37,284 nt of DNA from an uncultured Lachnospiraceae bacterium. Lineage in GTDB: Bacteria; Bacillota; Clostridia; Lachnospirales; Lachnospiraceae. Positions 25,521 to 34,112 of the stretch are shown here, piece by piece (position 1 is the stretch's first letter; each line of letters starts with the position of its first letter). The notes beneath the pieces are model-generated. The model saw nothing but the letters and a program-made list of their open reading frames with translations, was not told the origin of the DNA and made no database searches. A program made the position numbers and the translations under genes. Location of the stretch: contig CAJTKA010000034.1 in NCBI GenBank assembly GCA_910576815.1, positions 1 to 37,284 on the forward strand. Direction: 5' to 3'.

Positions 25521-26621
25521 TCAGTTTTTGGTATGGACCCGATAGCTGTGATCCTTTAGAATCTCAACCGCCCGCTCATGGGCGGTTTTATCATTAAATT
25601 CAATGCGCAGCGCGCCTTCCGCAAATTCCCTGTTATGGTTGATACCGATGTTTTTGATGCTCACGCCGTGCATGGCAAGGAGAGAGGCAATGGCCGCGAT
25701 TGCGCCGGGTTTGTCCGCAATATCCACGGTAAAGACGTATTCTGCCTTGATGGGGCCACTGGATACGCTGGTAAAGGACTCGCGGTAATTTCTGGCAGTA
25801 TCAAAAAAGTTGTGGAGCGTCGTCTCCGAGCGCTCGTCGAGATAGTGGACGAGCTGCGTCAGATCATCGATATAGAGCTTTAACAGTTTGGAAATGTTTT
25901 CCGTGTTTGTCATGCAGATCTGTTGCCACATTTCCGGGGAGGAAGAAGCGATTCGCGTGATGTCTTTAAAACCGCCCGCAGCGATCATTTTCATAATCCC
26001 TTCCGAAGAATCGCAGCTTTTGACCAGATTGACAAGGGAGGCGGCAATCACATGAGGCAGATGAGAGATGGCAGCCGTCACGTAGTCGTGCTCCTCAAAA
26101 GAAAGGGTCAGCGGAATCGCGCCGATGGCTTCCACCAGAATGCGATAGGCTTCCAGCCTGCTTGCCGGCACAGTTTCCGTAGGGGTCAGTATGTAGTAAG
26201 CGTTTTCCAAAAGAGCGGCATCAGAGTTTGGATAGCCGATGCGCTCTGATCCGGCCATGGGATGGCCGCCGATAAACTGATCCTGCAGGCCCAGGGCTTC
26301 GATCTGTTTGTGGATCGCAGTCTTAACGCTGCCAACGTCAGTGAGGATCGTTTCGGGAGAGAGAATATTTTTGATAGCGGCAAGATTCTCGTCGTTGCAG
26401 GAGACAGGCGCACATAAAAAGAGATAGTCGCAGCCTGTAAAAGTATCGTCGATAGCGCGGCAGGATACGTCTATGGTCTGCTCCGCAAGGGCCAGCTGCA
26501 GAGAGGTTTCGTTGATGTCATAGGCGATCAGGCGGGCGCCGGGCAGACGCAGACGGATCGCTTTGGCGATGGAGCCGCCGATCAGTCCCAGTCCGATAAA
26601 ACCGCAGGTGAGAGTGCTCAT
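25521..26621 (-). CDS. tyrA: Prephenate dehydrogenase with C-terminal ACT domain
   Basis: The 366-residue enzyme opens with the NAD-binding motif GFIGLGLIGGSIAKAI (7-22) and contains the prephenate dehydrogenase patterns DVGSVKTAI and FIGGHPMAGSE (about 138-148), plus the helical domain with AAISHLPHVIA. It oxidises prephenate to 4-hydroxyphenylpyruvate in tyrosine synthesis. The last 70 residues (VFTVDIADKPGAIAAIASLLAMHGVSI...) form an ACT domain, probably for feedback by tyrosine. There is no chorismate mutase domain. It stands alone and is transcribed divergently from the EF-G2 gene from a promoter at 26667-26695. An AAAGGT site precedes the ATG. Confidence 0.95.
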   Translation of the reverse strand: MSTLTCGFIGLGLIGGSIAKAIRLRLPGARLIAYDINETSLQLALAEQTIDVSCRAIDDTFTGCDYLFLCAPVSCNDENLAAIKNILSPETILTDVGSVKTAIHKQIEALGLQDQFIGGHPMAGSERIGYPNSDAALLENAYYILTPTETVPASRLEAYRILVEAIGAIPLTLSFEEHDYVTAAISHLPHVIAASLVNLVKSCDSSEGIMKMIAAGGFKDITRIASSSPEMWQQICMTNTENISKLLKLYIDDLTQLVHYLDERSETTLHNFFDTARNYRESFTSVSSGPIKAEYVFTVDIADKPGAIAAIASLLAMHGVSIKNIGINHNREFAEGALRIEFNDKTAHERAVEILKDHSYRVHTKN

Positions 26622-26666
26622 AGTATTATGACCTTTCGCATTTTTTGATCAATATTTCCGCTTTTT

Positions 26667-26695
26667 AAGATATCACAAAACGGAGGGGAACGCAA
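26667..26695 (-). promoter_or_regulatory. Sigma-A promoter of tyrA
   Basis: Minus-strand TTGCGT (26690-26695) and TATCTT (26667-26672) with a 17-base spacer. It lies back to back with the EF-G2 promoter: only 7 bases separate the two -35 boxes. Confidence 0.6.
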
Positions 26696-26702
26696 TTGTG
26701 TC

Positions 26703-26731
26703 TTGAAATTGTCCTCAAAATTTAGTAAAAT
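26703..26731 (+). promoter_or_regulatory. Sigma-A promoter of the EF-G2 gene
   Basis: TTGAAA (26703-26708) and TAAAAT (26726-26731) have a 17-base spacer. Transcription from about 26738 gives a leader of about 77 bases and makes the in-frame TTG at 26743 an unlikely start. Confidence 0.7.
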
Positions 26732-26814
26732 GTATTTACAACTTGGCTTCTTGCGTGGAATATGATTATGGGTCCGGTTGCAAAAAGAACAACAGAATTG
26801 GAGGGTTACAGGAC

Positions 26815-28908
26815 ATGAATGTTTACACGACGGATAAGATTCGTAATGTGGTCTTGCTGGGGCATGGGGGCTGTGGTAAGACTAGTCTGGTGGAGGCAAT
26901 GGCTTACCTTTCCGGCATCACGTCCAGAATGGGAAAGATCGACGACGGGAACACGGTGAGTGATTTCGGTAAGGAGGAGCAGAAACGCCATATTTCCATC
27001 GCAACTTCTGTTGTTCCGATCGAGTGGGAGGGCACGAAGATCAATGTGCTCGACACTCCCGGATTCTTTGACTTCGTAGGCGAAGTGGAGGAAGCTGTGA
27101 GTGCGGCGGATGCGGCCATCATCGTAGTTTCCGGTAAGGCAGGAGTGGAAGTCGGTACGGAAAAGGCTTGGGAGATCTGCGAGAAGTATAAGCTGCCCCG
27201 TTTCGTATTCGTGACGGATATGGATATCGACAATGCTTCCTTTAAGCAGGTCGTGACGGATATGACAGAAAAGTATGGCAAAAAAATGGCGCCGTTCCAT
27301 CTGCCCATCCGTGAGAATGAGAAATTTGTAGGTTACATCAACGTCATCACCGAGCAGGCTTACCGATGGGAAGGCAAGGAAGTCGTGGAGTGCGAGATGC
27401 CCGACTACAGCAAAGAGAACTTACAGCTTTGCCGTGATACGCTGATGGAAGCAGTGGCGGAGACCAGCGAAGACTTTATGGACCGCTACTTTAACGGAGA
27501 TACCTTCTCTGAGGCGGAGATCCGTTCGGCGATGCGTACCAACGTGATGGACGGCAGTGTGGTGCCGATGTCCATGGGTTCCAATGTGCTCTGTCAGGGA
27601 ATTTTTACGCTGCTCGACGATATCGTAAAATATATACCCAGCCCTGAGAATCGCGAGATCGCGGGCGTTGACTTAAAGACAAACGAAATTTTCCAGGCGA
27701 ACTATGACTTCTCAAAGCCGAAGTCTGCCTACATCTTTAAGACCATTGTGGATCCCTTCATCGGTAAGTATTCGCTGATCAAGGTCTGTTCCGGCGTGTT
27801 CAAGAGTGATGATTTGATTTACAATGACGAAAAGGAAGTGGAGGAGAAGATCAGCAAGCTCTATGTTATGCAGGGCAGCAAGCCCATCGAGGTCAAGGAA
27901 CTTCATGCGGGCGATATCGGCGCTATCGCGAAGCTGACGGCGGCAAGAACAGGTAACACGCTTTCCACCAAAGCACGTATCATCCGCTATGGTAAGGCAG
28001 AAATCTCCACGCCCTATACATACAAACGGTATAAGGCAAAGAATAAGGCCGATGTGGATAAGGTATCGCAGGCACTGCAGAAGATGCGCCACGAGGATCA
28101 GACGCTCCAGGTGGTCAATGATGCGGAGAACAAGCAGTCCCTGCTCTACGGAATGGGCGATCTGCATCTGGAAGTGGTCATGAGCCGTCTCGTGAACGAG
28201 TATAAGGTAGAGATCGAGCTGTCAGATCCGAAGATCGCTTACAAGGAGACCATCCGCAAAAAATCCGATGTGGAGCATAAGTATAAAAAGCAGTCCGGCG
28301 GACACGGTCAGTACGGCCATGTAAAGATGCGTTTCGAAGCATCAGGCGATTTGGAAACGCCGTTCGTGTTCGAGCAGGAAGTGGTTGGCGGCGCAGTGCC
28401 GAAGAATTACTTCCCGGCGGTGGAAAAAGGATTGCAGGATTCTGTACAGGCAGGGCCTTTGGCGGCGTACCCTGTAGTGGGCGTGAAGGCGGTTCTTTAT
28501 GACGGTTCCTATCATCCTGTGGATTCTTCCGAGATGGCCTTCAAGATGGCGACGATTCAAGCATTTAAGAAGGGCTTTATGGAGGCAGGGCCGGTGCTGT
28601 TAGAGCCGATTGCCAACCTGCAGGTGACTGTCCCCGAATTCTACACGGGTGACGTGATGGGCGATCTGAATAAGAGAAGGGGCAGAGTGCTTGGCATGAA
28701 CCCCGCAGGCGACGGTAAGACTGTGGTCGAGGCGGATATCCCGGTGGCCTGCTTAAACGGCTACTGCACCGATCTTCGGTCCATGACAGGCGGACGCGGT
28801 ACCTACAAGTATGAGTTTGCAAGATATGAGCAGGCGCCCAGCGATGTACAGGAAAAGGAAGTAGCGGCGAGAGCGAAGGCCGTTGCGGAGGCGAATGCGG
28901 AAGCGTAG
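26815..28908 (+). CDS. EF-G2-type elongation factor G paralogue
   Basis: Read from ATG 26815 (GGAGG at 26800-26804), the product has 697 residues and the full EF-G domain order: GTPase, domain II, III, IV and V. The G1 motif GHGGCGKT (16-23) is intact. The G3 motif is DTPGFFDF (80-87), with Phe84 where translocating EF-G has the catalytic His. The G4 motif is TDMD (134-137) instead of NKxD. These features place it with EF-G2-like paralogues, which are not the main translocase and may have little GTPase activity. Domain IV (HKYKKQSGGHGQYGHVKMRFE) is conserved. A role on stalled or hibernating ribosomes is a guess. The main EF-G gene must lie elsewhere. Confidence 0.9.
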   Translation: MNVYTTDKIRNVVLLGHGGCGKTSLVEAMAYLSGITSRMGKIDDGNTVSDFGKEEQKRHISIATSVVPIEWEGTKINVLDTPGFFDFVGEVEEAVSAADAAIIVVSGKAGVEVGTEKAWEICEKYKLPRFVFVTDMDIDNASFKQVVTDMTEKYGKKMAPFHLPIRENEKFVGYINVITEQAYRWEGKEVVECEMPDYSKENLQLCRDTLMEAVAETSEDFMDRYFNGDTFSEAEIRSAMRTNVMDGSVVPMSMGSNVLCQGIFTLLDDIVKYIPSPENREIAGVDLKTNEIFQANYDFSKPKSAYIFKTIVDPFIGKYSLIKVCSGVFKSDDLIYNDEKEVEEKISKLYVMQGSKPIEVKELHAGDIGAIAKLTAARTGNTLSTKARIIRYGKAEISTPYTYKRYKAKNKADVDKVSQALQKMRHEDQTLQVVNDAENKQSLLYGMGDLHLEVVMSRLVNEYKVEIELSDPKIAYKETIRKKSDVEHKYKKQSGGHGQYGHVKMRFEASGDLETPFVFEQEVVGGAVPKNYFPAVEKGLQDSVQAGPLAAYPVVGVKAVLYDGSYHPVDSSEMAFKMATIQAFKKGFMEAGPVLLEPIANLQVTVPEFYTGDVMGDLNKRRGRVLGMNPAGDGKTVVEADIPVACLNGYCTDLRSMTGGRGTYKYEFARYEQAPSDVQEKEVAARAKAVAEANAEA

Positions 28909-28953
28909 AGCCAAATACCGATAGACGTAAGGAGTATCAATATCGATAACGTA

Positions 28954-28988
28954 AAAGAGGAGCAGACCGCTTGGCCTGCTCCTTCTTT
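28954..28988. terminator. Bidirectional terminator between EF-G2 and the surface protein gene
   Basis: GGAGCAG (28959-28965) and CTGCTCC (28976-28982) form a GC-rich stem, flanked by AAAGA on the left and TTCTTT on the right that can extend it. It serves both converging genes. Confidence 0.75.
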
Positions 28989-29003
28989 GATGCGTTATAC
29001 GGC

Positions 29004-32000
29004 TTAATTTCCATTCCAATTCCAGTTGTTGTTAATCTCTTTCACACCGCTCACACTGCCGCCGAATCCCTGCCACTGGACGGGCGCTGAGATGCCTTTG
29101 CAGCTTTCGATTTTGACACCATTCACATGGGCGTTCAACTGTCCGAGAATCTGAATGGTTCCTTTGGCATTTCCTTTAAATGTGGAATTGGATATGGTTA
29201 CATTCTTGCAGGTTCTGTTTTTATTTGGCTCAATGTCAATACCAAACTGCGGATCTGTGCCGTTCGCATAGTTAAATGAGCAATTGTTGACCGTAACATT
29301 CGACGCATCGGTAATAGACATATTATTTCGTCTGTTGTGATGAAGGTTACAGTTTGTGACGGTAACGCCGTTGCTGGGGGTGTTGGGTCCGTCATAGAAG
29401 CCCACATAGATACCGTCGCCCCAGCACTGGGAAATATCCACATTTTCAATGGTGATATTTGTGCCGCCGCGCACGGAAATTCCATGCCCGTGTTCTCCGC
29501 CGCTGCCTTTATGCTCCTTGCGATCCCCGATAATCTGTCCGCCGGAAACGGAAACGTTTTCGCGGCCAAAGATATTGATAACCTGATAATCTTTTGCACC
29601 GTTGGGGAGAACGACCAACAATGCGCTGGGCGACATAATAAGCTTTTGGTTGGTAGTCAGGACAATGCCGCCAAACTTATATTTGCTAAATATATCATTA
29701 CCACCTGTTGTCGCATCAATATGATACACGCCCGCGGGGAGATACAAAGTTACCTCACGGATGTGAGTTTCATCACCCCATTCATAATCCCGAAGCATTT
29801 TGTTGATGTATGGTGTGTCGTCGGTGACTCCTTCTTGTTGTTTATAGGTGAGAAACGCGCCTGTTTCGGGTTCCGGTGCCTTTTCGTTCGGGTCGATCGC
29901 CAGCGCATAGCACTCCTGTGTGAAACTGCGGTTCCCGGAGGTGTAAACTGCCTTAATGACGGCGGCTCCTGCTTTGTTCATGGTAAGCAGAGCGCCTTCC
30001 TCATTTTTCACAATAGATATCACATCCGAATTACTGCTTTCCCATCTGAGCTTATCAGGTGTCTGTGTATTTGCAAAGACCATGTGAAGCTGGACGGTGT
30101 TTCCAATTTCTTCCCTAATGGTCTGCCCGGTCTCTCTGAGAAGCGGAGAGTCGACGACAGTGATCTTGCACTGCGCCTTTTTGTTACCATCCTGTGTCGT
30201 TGCCGTGATCGTTACACTGCCTTCTTTGTGCAGCGTAATGACAGCGGAAAGGGAGACAGTTTGTTTGTTATCAGCAGAACCGATGACAGCGCTGTCGGGC
30301 TTTTCTGTTACGGAGACAATGCTGCTGTTGGAACTTGACCAGATCACTGTCGGATTGGCGATGGTTTCGTTACTTTCCGATGTGATGGTGGCAGTAAGAG
30401 TCCTTCTGCTCTCATCCGCTTCCGCCAGCGGGAAGGAGAGCACTGTTTTGTCCAGTTTGATTCCTTTTACATGGTTGATCCGGTAGTTTTTCTTTTGAAT
30501 CTTAAAGGAATACGTTTTTGTTCCGCCGTAGTCGCCAACGCCGCGCAGGGTTACTTTAGCGTTTCCCGACTTCACGTTATTTTGGTATTCAACAGTTTCA
30601 TAGCATGATGTCTTGATCTCATTTTGTTTTTTCTTGGCATCGGTATTGTTGGCATAGATATGAATGTCTTTTATCGGTGTCAAAGTGATTGCTTCTCCGG
30701 TATATTCCTGCGGATCAACGACAACTTTCAAGGTACTGATATTTTTGTCAAAAATACGATAGGAGCCGGTAATGGAAGAACCTTCATAGTAGCCCATTCC
30801 ATCCACGGTGACGGTAACGGTAGTGCCTCTCTTGGGGGATTCAGGCAGGTTATGGCTAAACGTAAAGGTTTTGCTATAATCCTTTCCGGCCGTCAGTTTT
30901 TTGCCGTTCACATCTTTGATCGTGACGGTCGACTGCCATTTGTTTGGCTTTTCATGAAACGGTTTATCAGGAATAGATATCGTGCATCGGCTGATATCTG
31001 CCTTTGTCACCGTAAGCGTTATCGTTTCAAGATATCCCTTATAATTGCCTTTGCCGGTGATCTCGCAGGTCATGGTTCCGGGAGCCTTGTTATCCTTATA
31101 TTTTATGGTATAATCGGTTTTGTTTTTAAGAATGGTATCCTCTTGATCTTTTAGGATCAGTTCAGGCACGGTCCCGTCTTTTTGATATGCGACTTCATAA
31201 GCTCCATTCTTAATGGTCACATTTTTCCCTGCGTAAATTTTGATTTTGGTATTTGGCGTAATGGTATAATCCATTCGGAGAGAGCCTTTATAACGGCCCT
31301 TTCCTGTGAATGTGACCGTCACGCGGCCTGCTTTTTTGGCATTGCCGTATTTGAGGGTATAGTCGGTTCCTTCTGTAAGAGGTTTCTTTTCGCCTGCTTC
31401 TTCAAAGGCCAGCAGAGCGGAACCGGTTTGGAAAAGGCCGCCTTCTTTATCTACTGTCTTTTGAGAGAAAGGAATGTTTTCTTTCCAGTCTGCGCCGGCA
31501 ACAGCATCCTTAAGCTGCCTGTCGCCCACAAGTTTTATCGTGACTTTTTTGCAGCCGCAGTAGCCGGCGGTTTTTCCGGCGGGGCTGGGAGATACCATCA
31601 CATAGGCGCCTTCAGTGCCTGTGGCATAAACCGCATACTCATAAAGCGTTTCGGCAAGAACCTCTTGACCGATTTTTACCTCTGTAATATGAACATCCTG
31701 ATTTGTCAAAGGGGTGCCGTGATATTCGTACTGTTTTTGATCAAGTTTTACGGACGCGGTGCCGAAATTTTTATTTTTACTTTGTTTATCGAGCACAACA
31801 AGCTGCATGGGAAAAGAGCCTGTAAAGTTGCCGGTTCCCCGAACCGTGTAAGAATATTGCTTACCGATCTCATAGAGATCGCCGTTTTTTGGATCTGCCG
31901 GTAAGGGCGTCATGTTCTCACCGGGAGTCGTATAGTCACAGATAAAATCCTTTTTAACGGCCAGTTTCTTTTTGCCGTAGGTCAGGACAGGAGCGGGAAT

Positions 32001-33683
32001 GTTCAGGTTTTTGCTGTAATTAACAGTCTGCTCATATGAAGGTGATACTTTGGGCGTATTGTAAATGTCAATGTCGTTGATATTCAGAGGTTTGATCGTA
32101 TAGTACAGGGTCACGCTGCCCTGATACTGGCCTTTTAAATGAATGGTCACACTGGGCGCTTTGGCGCAATTCCATGTGGCGGCGTTGACGTTATTTTTGT
32201 AGCTTACAGTATAATCCGTTTTTTCTGTCAATAGAGTATCATTGTGGTAAACGCGGAAATTCTGCGTGATTTTCTGCCCGTTATAGACAAAGGCGTCACT
32301 TTCTTTTTCAAACCCGGCCACTCGGATGGCGCCTGAGAGATCGAGGAGTTTTTCATTGTCGGGATGATCTTTGTCGCGTACAACATCTACGACAGTGGAG
32401 GCTGTAATGCCCTGACAGGAGGCAGTGATTCTGGCATATCCTTCTGCTTTTGCCGTGATGACGGCGCTTCCGTTTTCGTCGGCTGTTACAGTGGCAACCG
32501 TCTCATCGCTGCTTTCCCACAAAATGTTTGCCTGTGTCATTGCAGGCTCGATTGCTGCGGTGATCTGTTGTGTGTCCCCGGGTGCCATGGGGATTCGGTC
32601 TTTTTCAGCAAGGATATTTGCCTCGTCTGTCACGATGCCTTGATAGAGGATTATTTTTCCATTGGTTTCTTCCAGTAAAGGAGGTTCCTGATTGTCCGGA
32701 TTTTGAGGTTCTTGTGATTCATCCGTAGCGGTAATGTTGTTTTCGGAAAGAGAGGAGAGCGTTTCCGCGGTCTGTTCCGCTTCGACATCCTCTGTATCGC
32801 TATCCTCAGATACATCCTGAATGTCGTTATCGGACACAGACGAATTGGCTTCGACGGCGTTTCCTGAAATCGTATCAGCGCCGTTCTCAGTGTCGTTTTC
32901 TGAAACGGAAGACGGCTCCTCTATGGAATCTGTCGGAGCGCTTTCTGTATCAGGAACATCTTCAGCCGGAAAGTCTGTTTCAACGGCTGTATGATCCTGG
33001 GGGACAAAGGGAATCGTCGCCGCTGCATAAAAAGTTTCGGCTTTCCCATTTTCGGTTTGTGTGTAATATGCTGCTCGGATAAAATAGTCATATTGAGCAG
33101 AAGAATCGTCGGTTTCATCGCTTTTCTTATCATCAGATAATAAAGAGGGTTCCAGGGGGAGGAGCGCCATCATTTGATGGTACGCATCTTCTGTGTCCGT
33201 GATTTTTTCCATGGTAAAGTAAGGGGAGGCAGTCACTGTCTCAAAACCGTTCCAGTCGTCCGCCTCGTTAAGGAGGCTGGCACTCCCGACAGCTAATCCT
33301 TTTTCACCGCGGAGAATGCTCCATTCCAGCGTCCCGGCCTCTTTGTAGGTGGAAGCCATTTCTATGTCGTAATTGACAAACAAAATCAGGTTTTCTGAGG
33401 AGGCAAAAGAAAGCGGAAGATCATAGGAAAAGGAATCGTCCTTAGCAGTGGGGAGCTGTTCACCGTTAGAGATTTGTCCGATATGCAAAGCGGGCAGCTC
33501 GATGTTCGTTTCCGTTTCTGCTTCAGTGCTATTTTCCGATGTTTCCTCCGCAGGGATATCGTTTTCTGAGATGGTGTTTTCCGAGACAGAGTTTTCCGTT
33601 GCAAGTGCCGTCAGACTGCCGCAGTCGCTAAGTGCGATGGCGATGATCAGGATAGAGGCAAGCAATTTTTTCAGAATGCGCAT
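29004..33683 (-). CDS. Large secreted modular protein with beta-helix C-terminus
   Basis: The 1559-residue product has a signal peptide (about 1-28, cleavage after TALA). Then comes an acidic Ser/Glu-rich region (to about 350) containing repeated SVSEN-like motifs around a folded stretch. A BIG2 Ig-like domain lies near 363-440. At least six related modules (about 455-1070), each closing with a G.G.Y.G...Y.I strand such as GKGRYKGSLRMDYTI, resemble MBG/YDG Ig-like repeats. Two further BIG2-like domains run to about 1275. The last 280 residues form a right-handed parallel beta-helix (NVTVNNCSFNYANG, CWGDGIYVG) like pectate lyases and polygalacturonases. No LPxTG, cell-wall binding repeat or membrane anchor is seen. 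A glycan-degrading or adhesive role is inferred. GAGGAGGAA precedes the ATG. Confidence 0.85.
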   Translation of the reverse strand: MRILKKLLASILIIAIALSDCGSLTALATENSVSENTISENDIPAEETSENSTEAETETNIELPALHIGQISNGEQLPTAKDDSFSYDLPLSFASSENLILFVNYDIEMASTYKEAGTLEWSILRGEKGLAVGSASLLNEADDWNGFETVTASPYFTMEKITDTEDAYHQMMALLPLEPSLLSDDKKSDETDDSSAQYDYFIRAAYYTQTENGKAETFYAAATIPFVPQDHTAVETDFPAEDVPDTESAPTDSIEEPSSVSENDTENGADTISGNAVEANSSVSDNDIQDVSEDSDTEDVEAEQTAETLSSLSENNITATDESQEPQNPDNQEPPLLEETNGKIILYQGIVTDEANILAEKDRIPMAPGDTQQITAAIEPAMTQANILWESSDETVATVTADENGSAVITAKAEGYARITASCQGITASTVVDVVRDKDHPDNEKLLDLSGAIRVAGFEKESDAFVYNGQKITQNFRVYHNDTLLTEKTDYTVSYKNNVNAATWNCAKAPSVTIHLKGQYQGSVTLYYTIKPLNINDIDIYNTPKVSPSYEQTVNYSKNLNIPAPVLTYGKKKLAVKKDFICDYTTPGENMTPLPADPKNGDLYEIGKQYSYTVRGTGNFTGSFPMQLVVLDKQSKNKNFGTASVKLDQKQYEYHGTPLTNQDVHITEVKIGQEVLAETLYEYAVYATGTEGAYVMVSPSPAGKTAGYCGCKKVTIKLVGDRQLKDAVAGADWKENIPFSQKTVDKEGGLFQTGSALLAFEEAGEKKPLTEGTDYTLKYGNAKKAGRVTVTFTGKGRYKGSLRMDYTITPNTKIKIYAGKNVTIKNGAYEVAYQKDGTVPELILKDQEDTILKNKTDYTIKYKDNKAPGTMTCEITGKGNYKGYLETITLTVTKADISRCTISIPDKPFHEKPNKWQSTVTIKDVNGKKLTAGKDYSKTFTFSHNLPESPKRGTTVTVTVDGMGYYEGSSITGSYRIFDKNISTLKVVVDPQEYTGEAITLTPIKDIHIYANNTDAKKKQNEIKTSCYETVEYQNNVKSGNAKVTLRGVGDYGGTKTYSFKIQKKNYRINHVKGIKLDKTVLSFPLAEADESRRTLTATITSESNETIANPTVIWSSSNSSIVSVTEKPDSAVIGSADNKQTVSLSAVITLHKEGSVTITATTQDGNKKAQCKITVVDSPLLRETGQTIREEIGNTVQLHMVFANTQTPDKLRWESSNSDVISIVKNEEGALLTMNKAGAAVIKAVYTSGNRSFTQECYALAIDPNEKAPEPETGAFLTYKQQEGVTDDTPYINKMLRDYEWGDETHIREVTLYLPAGVYHIDATTGGNDIFSKYKFGGIVLTTNQKLIMSPSALLVVLPNGAKDYQVINIFGRENVSVSGGQIIGDRKEHKGSGGEHGHGISVRGGTNITIENVDISQCWGDGIYVGFYDGPNTPSNGVTVTNCNLHHNRRNNMSITDASNVTVNNCSFNYANGTDPQFGIDIEPNKNRTCKNVTISNSTFKGNAKGTIQILGQLNAHVNGVKIESCKGISAPVQWQGFGGSVSGVKEINNNWNWNGN

Positions 33684-33737
33684 TTCAAGTTCCTCCTCAG
33701 TAGGTTCGCAAATATTTTATAAAAAACAGACCAGATT

Positions 33738-33766
33738 ATTGTAACATTAAAATCGACTGCTTTCAA
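33738..33766 (-). promoter_or_regulatory. Promoter of the large secreted protein gene
   Basis: Minus-strand TTGAAA (33761-33766), a 17-base spacer and TACAAT (33738-33743) with an upstream TG (extended -10). The leader would be about 48 bases. Confidence 0.7.
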
Positions 33767-33820
33767 GAGATATGGGCGGGTTACTCCGGGTTGGCGGGTT
33801 TGCCGGGCGGATCGATTTTG

Positions 33821-33850
33821 TTGACAGCAGGTCAGATGCTGTGCTATAGT
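33821..33850 (+). promoter_or_regulatory. Strong promoter of the Erm leader transcript
   Basis: TTGACA (33821-33826), an 18-base spacer and TATAGT (33845-33850) preceded by TGC (extended -10). Transcription would begin near 33857, 312 bases ahead of the methylase ATG. Confidence 0.8.
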
Positions 33851-33899
33851 AAATACATTCTTATATATCATAAAATATAGTCAGAAAGGCGGCTTTAGA

Positions 33900-33947
33900 G
33901 TGGGAATTATTATTCGTTGTGCACGCACCCGGTATCAGGGGCAGTAA
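33900..33947 (+). CDS. Putative Erm leader peptide with Arg-Thr-Arg motif
   Basis: A 15-codon frame from GTG 33900 to TAA 33945-33947 encodes MGIIIRCARTRYQGQ. An AAAGG at 33885-33889 lies 10 bases upstream, an acceptable though long spacing. It is the first open frame after the predicted transcription start. Arg9-Thr10-Arg11 fits the '+X+' pattern (for example RLR in ErmD-type leaders) at which macrolide-bound ribosomes stall, and it falls about ten residues from the start, as in known leaders. Codons 33908-33926 form the left arm of a long-range stem. The frame was found by eye; translation and drug response are inferred. Confidence 0.6.
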   Translation: MGIIIRCARTRYQGQ

Positions 33948-33962
33948 AAAGCAGAAGATAGT

Positions 33963-33986
33963 GTCTCATGTAGATGGGATTTTTTT
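33963..33986 (+). terminator. First attenuator terminator in the Erm leader
   Basis: TCTCAT, loop GTAG, ATGGGA (6 pairs, one wobble) is followed by a run of seven T. It carries the 19 bases ATGGGATTTTTTTGCGTGC also present at the pheST T-box terminator. Confidence 0.6.
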
Positions 33987-34072
33987 GCGTGCGAATAATA
34001 GTTGCCGGATTGCCGATTTCAGACAGATGTGATAAGGTCATGTCTGTTTGGCCTGCCTGATTGCAGCGTGTA

Positions 34073-34112
34073 GCGGGAAGATTCTGTTTACGGGGTCTGT
34101 CCTGCTTTTTTT
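34073..34112 (+). terminator. Second terminator-like hairpin in the Erm leader
   Basis: AGCGGGA and TCCTGCT pair (one wobble) with an inner AGA/TCT helix and are followed by a T7 run ending about 56 bases before the methylase start. Confidence 0.55.

Noticed and set aside
29337..30338. A 333-codon open frame on the plus strand inside the large secreted protein gene
   Set aside because: It is antisense to a clear signal-peptide-bearing modular protein, lacks a ribosome site and shows no family pattern.
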